DNA of 64,000 nucleotides, taken from Plutella xylostella. Lineage: Eukaryota; Arthropoda; Insecta; Lepidoptera; Plutellidae. A program made the position numbers and the translations under genes. The stretch spans positions 8,377,501-8,441,500 of the forward strand of contig NC_063984.1 of NCBI RefSeq assembly GCF_932276165.1, in the 5' to 3' direction. The first letter of the stretch is position 1, and every line of letters starts with the position of its first letter. The notes under the pieces were generated by a model. The model was not told where the DNA came from. It did not search any database and saw only the letters and a list, made by a program, of their open reading frames with translations. Positions 22,161 through 32,005 of the stretch are shown piece by piece.

Positions 22161-24424
22161 TTCTATATAGATTTTTTTCTATCGACTCTTTGTATGAGTC
22201 GTTTGTCGTATCCAATAAAATGTACTTAATTTTCTGTGTCAATTAGGTACACAAAAAATTGTGAACTGTCACAGGAATCATCTACTGAAACGAGATATAA
22301 AAGTAAAATAACATTTGGAGTCCAAATTGACACTATTAATTCCAGTGGCGGATTTACAAATTTGCCGCCCGTAGGCCATTAAATTTTTGCCGCCCCTACT
22401 GACTTTTGAAATTCAATAGTTAAATCCTGTTATTAGATGATCGTGAACTTAATTATATATTTCTGTCATTGACTAGATTATTTTTGCAACCCTCTATGTA
22501 CTGGAAGTTTAATTTTGATATAAACAGGTTTATATACATATAGACTGTTAAAGTCAAAACAAAAAAAAACCCGACTTTAAAGCGCTTTAAAGACTTAAAA
22601 CCTCTGTAACGGCTCATTCTCTAACCCTAACAACTCTTGCCAAACATTGTTTTTGTCAAATATGTTTATTGCACTTAACAGTTTAAAAACAATACAATAA
22701 ATTTCTATTAAAATATGTAACAATTAGTTAATGGTGACAGACAATAAGTTCAAATAATTTTACATTACTTATTTTCTTCGGCGATTTTAATTTAGCAAAA
22801 TTATAAATTAAGTAACTATAAGCAAAATTATAAGTTATACTGTCATATCAAATCTTTTTCATGAGTTCTGACTATGCACAAAATAGATTATTAAGCTTTT
22901 TCTGTCTTAAAGTAGATCTTAGATAGTATTTACCCCGTTTTAAGCAAGAAAATTTGTCACCGGTGTGCACAGTGTCATGCGAAATGCTATATCAGTTTTG
23001 ATAAAAGTTTTGATAAATATGCTCCAAATTATGTTTTTGCAGTAAAAAAGATAGACTTTGTTATAATCCAGAATCTGGTTTTATCGAAATTATTTCAGAA
23101 GAAACGTGGCATTGAAAGTGTAGGCATTCCTTAACTAAAACAGATTCTAAATTATTAGGATATTTTTTTCCAACGAAATGGCTTTTTCCGTTAGGGTCGA
23201 TTATTATTATTAATGTTTTTATTCATTATAAAATACAAAGTTTAATTTACAGCACTCTGCCAAACTGCATGCAAGCAGTTTGTTGGCAGATAACACTCTC
23301 ATTTTACATTAGTATCTTATATTATTATTACATATTATGCTATAAAACACTACTAGGTATAATCTAAATTACCTTAAGTATAATGATTATTGTAATATAT
23401 TTCGTATGTATACTCAACAATAGGTATTATAAGTAACATTCTGAGCGAGCTATTATTTTCGTAATAGGTAGTATAGATGTAGGTGGGCTTGTTTAGGTAT
23501 GTAATTTTAATTTATTAAGATAAAACTTCTTTATTTGTTTTTTGATCAAACTTGTTTTGTTATCAGTAAAATAAGTCCTGGGCAAAGTGTTAAGCAGTCT
23601 AGGGAGAATATACTTGACAGTACGAGCGCCATAGTAGTTTTTAGGTTTATATGTTTGATTAAATGCCTTTATCGGTCTTCTTGTGATCCTATTAGGAGTT
23701 TTATACAAGCTGATATAGTTTTGGAATTGACTTATAGTTAACATACATTTAACCTTTTCATGTACAGGAAGGATGTTACATACCGAGAATAGTTTCTCGT
23801 AGTCTCCCTTACAGTCTCGTCTTTTTTTAGTGTTAACCATCATTTTTAGGAACCGTAATTGCAATGCTTTTATTTGATCCAAATAAGATTTAAACGTTCT
23901 TCCATATGCAACTAGTCCGTAGTCTATAAGTGAGTCCACAAGAGCAAAGTAAATAGTTCGTAGTACTTTTCTGTTCAGTATTCTTTTTAGGTGATAGAAT
24001 TTCACCAGAAGTATTCTTAATTTGTCACATACCTCCTGTACATGTTTTTTCCAGCTCATTGTTCTATCGATAGTGAGGCCTAGGTACTTATAATTCTCAA
24101 CAAACTCAAGGGGCTTACACTGACAATTATATTTATTATTATGAAGGCACTCATACTCATGGCCAATGATATTGTAATTTATGGCTTTTTTAATATTGTG
24201 TGGTGATGATAGGTGCATTCCCTTTGTTTTCTTTATGTTTATAATTATGCCGTTATCGTGCGACCATTTAATTATGTTATCAATATCCTTTTGAATTTTA
24301 TTTTCTATGGTATTTTGGTCTTTGTTTGCATACACTATGCACGTATCATCAGCATACATAAATGCATTACAATGATTAAGCACATTACATATACTATTTA
24401 CATGCATAATATAGCCAACCGGAC

Positions 24425-24765
24425 TGTAGTGTATATAAGCTATAGTATATATATAAGCTATGTATGTAAAGTGTCATGACAGCTGATAGTGTCATGTATC
24501 AGCTGGCATGACCAAATAACAAGTATAAGTAGTGAAACTATCGGTCAGTGTGCACGTGGCGGCAAACCAACCTTTCCCTATAAAAGGCCAGCGCAGAGGC
24601 GACCGGCTCTCAGTCGTACGGTAGCCGCCACGGAGGCAACACCTCCCGACGTACCTATGTAAGAGTATGCCTAAGTACTGAAACTGTACATACCTGTAAA
24701 CTGTACTTATATGATTGAAGAGTAAATAAACATATACATTATATACAAGGAGTATCAATTCTACA
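24425..24765 (+). repeat. Ty3/gypsy 5' LTR, 341 bp
   Basis: Starts TGTAGTGTATATAAGCTATA and ends GAGTATCAATTCTACA. It contains a CCTATAAAAGGCC TATA box near 24578 and an AATAAAC signal near 24725. I saw no difference from the 3' LTR. Preceded by CGGAC (24420-24424), the 5-bp target duplication. Confidence 0.95.
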
Positions 24766-24824
24766 TTGGCGACGAGGGTAAATATATAAACTACATTGGT
24801 ACTACACACTAGGTGAACATATAT

Positions 24825-24868
24825 GTGTGTATGTGTATGTGTATATATGTATATATATATATGTGTAC

Positions 24869-24905
<37 letters not shown>
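24825..24905. repeat. (TA/TG)n microsatellite in the gypsy leader
   Basis: Alternating TGTATG, then TATATA runs. Apparent long reading frames across it are low-complexity artefacts. Confidence 0.85.
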
Positions 24906-24906
<1 letters not shown>

Positions 24907-25249
24907 GTATATAAGAGTATAGAAATACTTGTGTGTTTTATCACTATATACAAGCATATATACGGTATATAGTAAATAACAATGCATATAATTTATATAA
25001 AAAATAGTATATAAGCGTCATAATGCATATGGGCAAATACATGATATGTATATAAGGGTTATATACTTTATATAGCATATCTATGGTATATTATCTATAA
25101 AACTAATAAATATGATCGATTTTATCCTATATACATGTGGTACATAACAGAATGTACGTTTCATATGCATTATGTTGAGTTTAATAATCCATATAAGGAA
25201 TATGCGCGTGTTATTTTCGGTAACAGCTAATATAACTTATAAACAGAAG

Positions 25250-25565
25250 GGAAGGATCAATCGTTATTGGATATCCTGGTTAATGGAAGTTCCAAACTTT
25301 ATGGTCGTCCTGCTTAAAGGAAGGACTAAACATTATGGTTATCCGAATTAATGGAAGTACCAAATGTTATAGTCGTCCTAGTTAATGGAAGGACTAAACG
25401 TTATGGTTATCTGAAGAAATGGAAGGACCAAACGTTATGGTCGTCCTAGTTAATGGAAGGACCACATGTTATGGTCATCCAAGTTACAGGAAGGACCACA
25501 TGTAATGGTTGTCCTAAATATAGCAAATGATTGAATGGAAGGTCCAAATATCATGGATGTCCTAT
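25250..25565 (+). repeat. 34-bp tandem repeat array in the gypsy leader
   Basis: Units start at 25285, 25319, 25353, 25387, 25421, 25455 and 25489, exactly 34 bp apart, with looser units at 25250 and 25537. The core is GGAAGGACCAAACGTTATGG then TCGTCCTAGTTAAT. Within a unit GGACCA can pair with TGGTCGTCC, so each could form a small hairpin. Early units alternate between GGTCGTCC and GGTTATC forms, suggesting a 68-bp dimer. Confidence 0.92.
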
Positions 25566-25704
25566 ATATATATTAAAAAAAAAAAAAAAAAAACCTTTTC
25601 TTCGGATATAACACGTGCATAACCTATGAATAAAATAACCATAGAATCTGTTGCATTGATATATTGACCTACATTATTGATATATATTTTATTTTAGATT
25701 CAAG

Positions 25705-28700
25705 ATGTCCAATCTACCACCATTGGACAACTTTGATTGTGATGGTGATCCCTCTGGCGTAGGCCTAAAATGGGAGAAATGGAAGCGTGGGTTAAATATC
25801 TATTTGGAGGCAGCCAATATCGATAAACCAGAGAAGAAACGAGCTACGCTACTACACATGGGTGGTCTCTCTTTACAAGAGATATATTACAACGTACCTG
25901 GCGCCCATGTAGAGAGCAACGAAGACCCAAACACCGATATCTACCAGATTGCCGTAAGCAAACTAGATGAATATTTCGCCCCCAAACAAAGTAGGGTCTA
26001 CGAAAGGCATGTTTTCAGACTGATGAAACAAGAAGGAGGTGAAAAGTTCGAAAAATTTCTCATCAGATTGCGCAAGCAAGCCGACCGATGCAAGTTTGCT
26101 AACAAGGATGAAAGCCTAATCGACCAAATCACCGAAAAATGTGCGTCGGTTGAGTTGAGAAAGAAAATACTGCAAGCCGGTGATAGTGTCACACTTGATT
26201 CCATTATCCATGACGCCAACACTCTTGAAAGCGTCTCTCGTCAACTAGATGAATTTGGCAACAAGAATTCCGAGGTAACAATTAACAAAATCCATGCAAG
26301 GAAAAGTACCTTCAACCATTCTGCTTCTGGGAGGAGCAATGACAAAAGGAGATGCATTCGATGTGGCAACGATCACCTTGGAAAGTCATGTCCAGCCATA
26401 GGAGTGAAATGTAATAAATGCGGAAAAAAGGGCCACTACGCGAAGTGTTGCTTGTCAGGAAAACTTTTCAAGCGCAGTAACCCAGATTCTCACAAATTGA
26501 ACGTGCCTGCAAAAAAAGCCCGTCATTCGAAATCAAATAACGAAGAAATTGATTATGTGTTCCACTTGGATGACGACACAAACATTAAATGCATTCTAGG
26601 GGGAATAGAAGCAAACCTATTGATCGATTCGGGAAGTAAGTGCAATCTCATTACGGACAAAACCTGGAATCAACTGAAAAGCCAGAAAATCAACGTGCAT
26701 GACCAAGTGAAGTCACCAGACAAGGTATTTCTGGCATACGGCAGTAACCAACCACTGGTCGTCCTTGGGTCATTCAAAACAACGATCAGGATTCATGATA
26801 AAAATGAAGTAGCTACATTCTTCGTGATCAAAGATGGCACCAAAGATCTTCTTGGAAAAGTCACAGCAATGGCACTTGGAGTATTGCATATTGGATTAAA
26901 AGTGCAGGATGTGCTACACACAGCTGAAACAGCTATACCGTTTCCAAAATTTAAAAACGTGCTCATTGAGATTCCAATCGATACGACTGTCAAGCCAGTT
27001 GCCCAACCTTATAGGAGGGTTCCTATACCCTTAGAACAAAAGATAAATGACAAATTAAACCATCTCGTACAAGCAGAGATCATAGAAAAAGTTGAAGAAC
27101 CATCCAAGTGGGTTTCACCTATGGTACCGGTTCTCAAAGAGAACGGCGAAGTTCGAATCTGCATCGACATGCGACGCGCAAATACTGCAATCGATCGAGA
27201 AAACCATCCTTTACCAACAATGGATCAGCTTCTGCCAAATTTCAGGAAAGCGAAACTCTTTTCTCGACTTGATATAAAGGATGCTTTTCATCAACTTGAG
27301 ATACATCCAGATTCGCGTTATATTACGACATTCATTACCAGCAAAGGACTGTTCAGATACAAACGGCTCATGTTCGGAATTTCTTGTGCACCAGAGATAT
27401 TCCAAAAGACTTTAGAACGGATACTAGCTGGGTGTGAAGGAACAGTAAACTTCATAGATGATATTGTTATTTTCGGATCTGATGACATAGAACACGATAA
27501 AAGACTTCAACAGACTCTGAAAGTCCTGGACGACAATGGTGTCTTACTTAACCAGAAGAAATGTCTCTACAAGATAAAGTCAATTCAATTCCTTGGACAC
27601 ACGCTCTCTCCAAATGGTGTAAAACCCTTGGCCAAATACGTGACGTCAATACAAGAATTCAGGGCACCTTCTACCTTAGAAGAGTTACAGAGCTTCTTGG
27701 GACTTGTTAACTTTGTGGGAAAGTGGATTGCAAATTTAGCAACATTTACAGAACCCCTAAGGAAACTTCTGCGGTTAAAACTAGGTAAAAATGCCAATAT
27801 TACCAATATATGGACCGAAGAACAGAACAAGGCTTTTAACGAACTGAAGTCGTGCCTGAGCAAAATAAAGACCTTGGGATACTATGACCCAGCCGATAAA
27901 ACCCAAGTAATTGCCGATGCAAGTCCAGTGGGTCTCGGAGCAGTCCTCATTCAAACTGACTCTAGTGGAAGCAGAATCGTAGCCTACGGAAATAAAAGTT
28001 TGAGTGATTGTGAGAAACGATATTGTCAGACTGAGAAAGAAGCATTAGCATTGGTGTGGGCAGTTGAACATTTCAACATATATTTGTATGGCAAGGAGTT
28101 TGAGCTAGTAAGCGATCACAAACCTCTAGAAGTCATATTTGGCAAACACTCCAAACCGTGTGCTCGCATCGAAAGATGGGTTTTGCGACTTCAGTCGTAT
28201 AAATATAAAATAATATACAAACCAGGGAAAAGTAACATTGCAGATCCCTTATCCAGGTTATGTGTCGGTAGCAAGGAAGAAAAGTTCGACATTACTAATC
28301 ATGTAAATCAGATTGTCGAATATGCAAGACCTGTAGCAGTACCACTTCAGGATATCGAGAGATTCTCTGAGAAAGATGACGAGATAACAAAAGTGAAACA
28401 AGGTTTATATCAACAAAGTTGGGATCCTTCTGTGAGCAGTTTCAAAATATTTGAAACCGAACTTTGTTTCCAAGATAATGTATTATTGAGAGGTAATAAG
28501 ATCGTTATCCCAACAAAACTCCGTCAGCGAGTATTGGAAGCTGCGCATGAAGGACATCCGGGTATTGTGGCCATGAAAAATCGATTACGAACGAAAGTTT
28601 GGTGGCCTAAAATGGATAAAGAAGCTGAACAATTAGTAAAGCATTGCAAAGGGTGTACTTTAGTATCAGCTCCCAACCCACCAAATCCAATGAAGAGACG

Positions 28701-29319
28701 AGAACTACCTGTAGAACCATGGGTTGACATAGCCATGGACTTAATGGGCCCCTTACCATCCGGAGAATACATTTTTGTGGTGATTGATTACTACAGTCGC
28801 TACAAGGAGGTCAAAACTTCAAGGAACATCACTTCAGCTGAAATAATCAAAATGCTGAAAGAGATGTTTTCTAGGTTAGGGTTTCCTAGAAGCATTACCG
28901 CAGATAACGGAAAGCAATTCACTAGTGAAGAATTTAAGACTTACCTTCAGGAATGTGGTATCACCCTTTACAGCACCATACCATACTGGCCCCAGCAAAA
29001 TGGAGAAGTGGAGCGACAAAACCGGAGCATTTTGAAAAGAATCAAAATAAGCCAACTTGAGCGGAGAAATTGGAAGGAAGAACTTTTTAACTACTTAATG
29101 ATGTACAACAGTACACCGAACACAACAACGGCTTCTCACACTGTAACTAGGGCAAAGAGTAATACCGGTGATGTTGAAATACGTAATGACTTAACAGGTC
29201 AGCAATACCGAAGGAATGTAGTACATTTGAAAAAGGTAGAGGGACAGTGGAAGAGTGTGAATAGAGATGAAAACGATACCATTAATGAAGAAGTAGATGA
29301 AGAAGAAAGCAATGAATAA
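25705..29319 (+). CDS. Ty3/gypsy gag-pol polyprotein, intact
   Basis: One frame of 1,204 residues. Gag occupies about 1-270 and ends in two zinc knuckles near 217 (CIRCGNDHLGKSC) and 236 (CNKCGKKGHYAKCC). Protease: LLIDSGSKCNL near 306. Reverse transcriptase: about 440-640, with the active-site box FIDDIVIFG at 583 (F in the first position where Y is more usual). RNase H: VIADASPVGLGAVL near 735. Integrase: zinc module HEGHPG...HCKGC (about 948-982), then the D,D-35-E core (AMDLMG about 1011, ITADNG about 1067, GEVERQN about 1102). No env. The start ATG follows the leader closely; there is no gag/pol frameshift, so any gag excess would need another mechanism. Clade not assigned; it resembles the K02A2.6/Mag-type group. 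Confidence 0.95.
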   Translation: MSNLPPLDNFDCDGDPSGVGLKWEKWKRGLNIYLEAANIDKPEKKRATLLHMGGLSLQEIYYNVPGAHVESNEDPNTDIYQIAVSKLDEYFAPKQSRVYERHVFRLMKQEGGEKFEKFLIRLRKQADRCKFANKDESLIDQITEKCASVELRKKILQAGDSVTLDSIIHDANTLESVSRQLDEFGNKNSEVTINKIHARKSTFNHSASGRSNDKRRCIRCGNDHLGKSCPAIGVKCNKCGKKGHYAKCCLSGKLFKRSNPDSHKLNVPAKKARHSKSNNEEIDYVFHLDDDTNIKCILGGIEANLLIDSGSKCNLITDKTWNQLKSQKINVHDQVKSPDKVFLAYGSNQPLVVLGSFKTTIRIHDKNEVATFFVIKDGTKDLLGKVTAMALGVLHIGLKVQDVLHTAETAIPFPKFKNVLIEIPIDTTVKPVAQPYRRVPIPLEQKINDKLNHLVQAEIIEKVEEPSKWVSPMVPVLKENGEVRICIDMRRANTAIDRENHPLPTMDQLLPNFRKAKLFSRLDIKDAFHQLEIHPDSRYITTFITSKGLFRYKRLMFGISCAPEIFQKTLERILAGCEGTVNFIDDIVIFGSDDIEHDKRLQQTLKVLDDNGVLLNQKKCLYKIKSIQFLGHTLSPNGVKPLAKYVTSIQEFRAPSTLEELQSFLGLVNFVGKWIANLATFTEPLRKLLRLKLGKNANITNIWTEEQNKAFNELKSCLSKIKTLGYYDPADKTQVIADASPVGLGAVLIQTDSSGSRIVAYGNKSLSDCEKRYCQTEKEALALVWAVEHFNIYLYGKEFELVSDHKPLEVIFGKHSKPCARIERWVLRLQSYKYKIIYKPGKSNIADPLSRLCVGSKEEKFDITNHVNQIVEYARPVAVPLQDIERFSEKDDEITKVKQGLYQQSWDPSVSSFKIFETELCFQDNVLLRGNKIVIPTKLRQRVLEAAHEGHPGIVAMKNRLRTKVWWPKMDKEAEQLVKHCKGCTLVSAPNPPNPMKRRELPVEPWVDIAMDLMGPLPSGEYIFVVIDYYSRYKEVKTSRNITSAEIIKMLKEMFSRLGFPRSITADNGKQFTSEEFKTYLQECGITLYSTIPYWPQQNGEVERQNRSILKRIKISQLERRNWKEELFNYLMMYNSTPNTTTASHTVTRAKSNTGDVEIRNDLTGQQYRRNVVHLKKVEGQWKSVNRDENDTINEEVDEEESNE

Positions 29320-29560
29320 ATAAACAAAATTTATAGTTAGAATTGTTGATTATGATAATAAGATAAATAAGCATGTATATTGTAATAGAAGGAAAACATA
29401 AACTGTAAATTATATTTTGGTAGCATAAGAAAACTATTGATTAAAGTTGATTCAAAATCTATTAAAAATATCAAAACTAATAAATATAATATTAAGCGAT
29501 ACAATTATGAGATAATTAGTAATTTATCAGCTATGTATTTTTAATTGAAAAAGGAAGAGA

Positions 29561-29901
29561 TGTAGTGTATATAAGCTATAGTATATATATAAGCTATGTA
29601 TGTAAAGTGTCATGACAGCTGATAGTGTCATGTATCAGCTGGCATGACCAAATAACAAGTATAAGTAGTGAAACTATCGGTCAGTGTGCACGTGGCGGCA
29701 AACCAACCTTTCCCTATAAAAGGCCAGCGCAGAGGCGACCGGCTCTCAGTCGTACGGTAGCCGCCACGGAGGCAACACCTCCCGACGTACCTATGTAAGA
29801 GTATGCCTAAGTACTGAAACTGTACATACCTGTAAACTGTACTTATATGATTGAAGAGTAAATAAACATATACATTATATACAAGGAGTATCAATTCTAC
29901 A
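29561..29901 (+). repeat. Ty3/gypsy 3' LTR, 341 bp
   Basis: Same length and, by eye, same sequence as the 5' LTR. The preceding AAAAAGGAAGAGA (29548-29560) is the polypurine tract. Followed by the CGGAC duplication. Confidence 0.95.
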
Positions 29902-31032
29902 CGGACCATACACCGATCCGGTTGGTACACCATATTTAATTTTAGCTTTTTCTCCCCGTACATTGTTAATAAGGTATTGTTCCGTGAGGTACTGCCGCAG
30001 CCACTCGGCCACGGGCCCGCCCACGCCACACTCCAGCATGGCCTGCATCAGGACATCATGCTCGAGTGTGTCGAAGGCCTTCTTAAAATCAATAAAAATT
30101 GCTACCACATGGTTTTTTCATTTAACTGTTCATACATGTAGTCTGAGAATTGTTCGAGGGCCGTAGCAGTACTTCTAGACTTCCTGAAACCATGTTGTCT
30201 CTCTGACAGTATTTTATATTTATCCAGAAACGTCATCAGCTGTTTTATAACAATCTTTTCGGTAATCTTATTTATAACAGATAATATGGCAATTGGCCGA
30301 TAGTTAGCATAATCCATATGGTTTCCCTGTTTATAAATAGGTCTTATCAATGCTATCTTCAGATCTCCCGGATAAACTCCCTTTTTTATACATAAATTTA
30401 TGAATTTAGCTAATATAGGTGATATTTGTATTTTGATAAATTTTAAGTCCTGCACCCTAATTTCATCCCAGCCTGGCGCTTTCTCGCATGACATTTTTTC
30501 AATAATTTTTTGCACTTGGAAAGCTGTTGAGATGACTGACAATTCACACATTTTAGTTGGAAAAGAAAACTTCTCGTTTAACTCGTGTAGTAGGCCTTTT
30601 GCCATTTCTCTAACTCGGAAACGAGCCGATCTACATGGTAATAAAACAATATTAGGTACACGAAGTTGTGGAGAGATGGTGTTCGTGCTAGGCTCCGAAG
30701 ATCCTGAGTTTTTTATTTTATTTTTATTGAAACGCTATTAGAATATTTTAAATTTTATGGTCACATAAATACTTAAGTATAACTCAGTATATATTACAGT
30801 GCGTTTATTAATCGTTAATTTATATATGGACTATGTACAGTTGTACAAGTACAATTATAAAAAAAACTGTTTAAAAAAATTTGCTAAGTTTGCCGCCCCT
30901 CGAAATCTGCCGCCCTAGGCACTGGCCTTTTTGGCCTATAGGTAAATCCGCCACTGATTAATTCAGCTGTGGTGTTTTTCTTCAGGTTCAACTTCAAACT
31001 ACTTACCTCAAACCTAAGTCCACATTGATCTA

Positions 31033-31285
31033 CAGGGTGTTGAAAGAAGCTGAAATTGTCACCCGTTTCAGTTTCTCAGGGGTAATTCTGAATAACTTTT
31101 GTTCAAAGAAATTACTAATTTGCGAAAAAAAAACGTTCTTCATAGTAAAAAGTCACGAGTCCCACAAGTTTCTATGGAAATGTTTTTTTCGCGATTTTTT
31201 TAAAACTTGTATACCAATAGTTGTTTAGACTTCCCGTAGTCACCCCCTTTCGCCTTAGTACATATACTATTTTTGAAACACCCTG
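31033..31285. mobile_element. Tc1/mariner-like MITE, 253 bp
   Basis: Ends CAGGGTGTTGAAA and TTTGAAACACCCTG, with TA on both sides (31031-31032, 31286-31287). Non-coding. Confidence 0.85.
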
Positions 31286-31838
31286 TATAATTTGTTACGT
31301 TGGTACTCTACTAGTTATCTTACTATTATAACTGGACATTAAACTTCGAAGTTCGAATCTTAGTAGTAGGGTGCAAGAGATAGTGAACTTTTTCTATTCT
31401 GCTCGACCTATTTAGATAACATTATTTGATAAGTTGGTACTTAAGTACTTACATAATTTAAGAACCCAAGAAGTTAAAAACCTCACAAATAATTATGAGA
31501 AATGATCTCACACATTTTAATTAAGGAAGTAAGTTAATAGCTTGTACCTACTACGTATTAGTACGTATTCTACTACCATTCTATTGTCTAATAATATTAG
31601 ATATTATGGTAGGTATAAATTTATTTCTGAAACTGTAAATTTTGTATTTGTCATTCGATAGCATTGAAGTAAGTATTCAATGTTCAATAGCAAAATCAAA
31701 AACTATAAGCTGAATCCGCGGTAACTATTTACTTAGGATCGGTTAAATCCATTTAGGTAAGTATATGGATTTTGTTTTAACCTTTTTTTATATAAAGGTC
31801 AAAACAAAAAGTAGCTCTTTCAAAATTGTAATAATATT

Positions 31839-32005
31839 GGCTTGTAGTGCTTGTACACAAAACTGCGTCGCGACGCTGACGTAGTAGCATCGCAAAAACC
31901 TGCGACAGTTAGGTATCAAGTATTTCCCCTTAAAAACTGTCAAAACAGTCGCAGATTTTTGCGATGCGAAGTCGCAACGTAGTTTGGTGTACCTATGTAC
32001 AAGCC
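31839..32005. mobile_element. Imperfect hairpin MITE, about 165 bp
   Basis: Left CTTGTACACAAAACTGCGTC and right (complemented) GTACACCAAACTACGTTGCG, with ATCGCAAAAA..CTGCGAC on both arms. Target duplication not determined. Confidence 0.7.

Larger units (their letters stand above)
24425..29901 (+). mobile_element. Intact Ty3/gypsy LTR retrotransposon, 5.5 kb
   Basis: Two 341-bp LTRs that look identical, a 5-bp duplication CGGAC on both sides (24420-24424, 29902-29906), a leader of about 0.94 kb and one uninterrupted gag-pol ORF. The primer-binding site should start at about 24767 (TGGCGACGAGGG); I could not assign the tRNA. By LTR identity and ORF integrity this is the youngest layer of the nest. 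Confidence 0.95.
23203..30730 (-). pseudogene. CR1/Jockey-like LINE reverse transcriptase, split by an LTR element
   Basis: On the minus strand, 30605-30102 encodes the RT N-part (EKAPGWDEIRVQDL, NYRPIAILSVINKITEKIV, RQHGFRKSRSTATALEQFSD). A 1-nt slip in an A-run near 30110 changes frame, and 30108-29902 continues with FIDFKKAFDTLEHDVLMQAM. The gypsy insertion interrupts, and the frame resumes after 24424 with NAFMYADDTCIVYA (the YADD active site) through to the stop at 23493. The tail on the minus strand is an AATAATAAT run ending near 23203. The 5' end is truncated near 30730; no endonuclease domain is present. Confidence 0.85.
22343..30956. mobile_element. hAT-like element (outer shell of a three-level nest)
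   Basis: The termini are perfect 15-bp inverted repeats CAGTGGCGGATTTAC, with GCCGCCC-rich subterminal sequence on both sides. A perfect 8-bp duplication ATTAATTC is at 22335-22342 and 30957-30964. Only about 0.86 kb at the left and 0.2 kb at the right belong to this element; the rest is a LINE that entered it and an LTR element that entered the LINE. No transposase is visible, so it was probably a non-autonomous copy. Confidence 0.85.

Noticed and set aside
24492..24953. Minus-strand frame in the LTR, repeated at 29628-30029
   Set aside because: The same reading appears in both LTRs only because the LTRs are duplicated; the N-terminal part is TA-repeat translation.
25250..25565. Tandem repeats (and those at 42868) as CRISPR arrays
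   Set aside because: Units are head-to-tail without unique spacers, lie in retrotransposon leaders, and the genome is eukaryotic.
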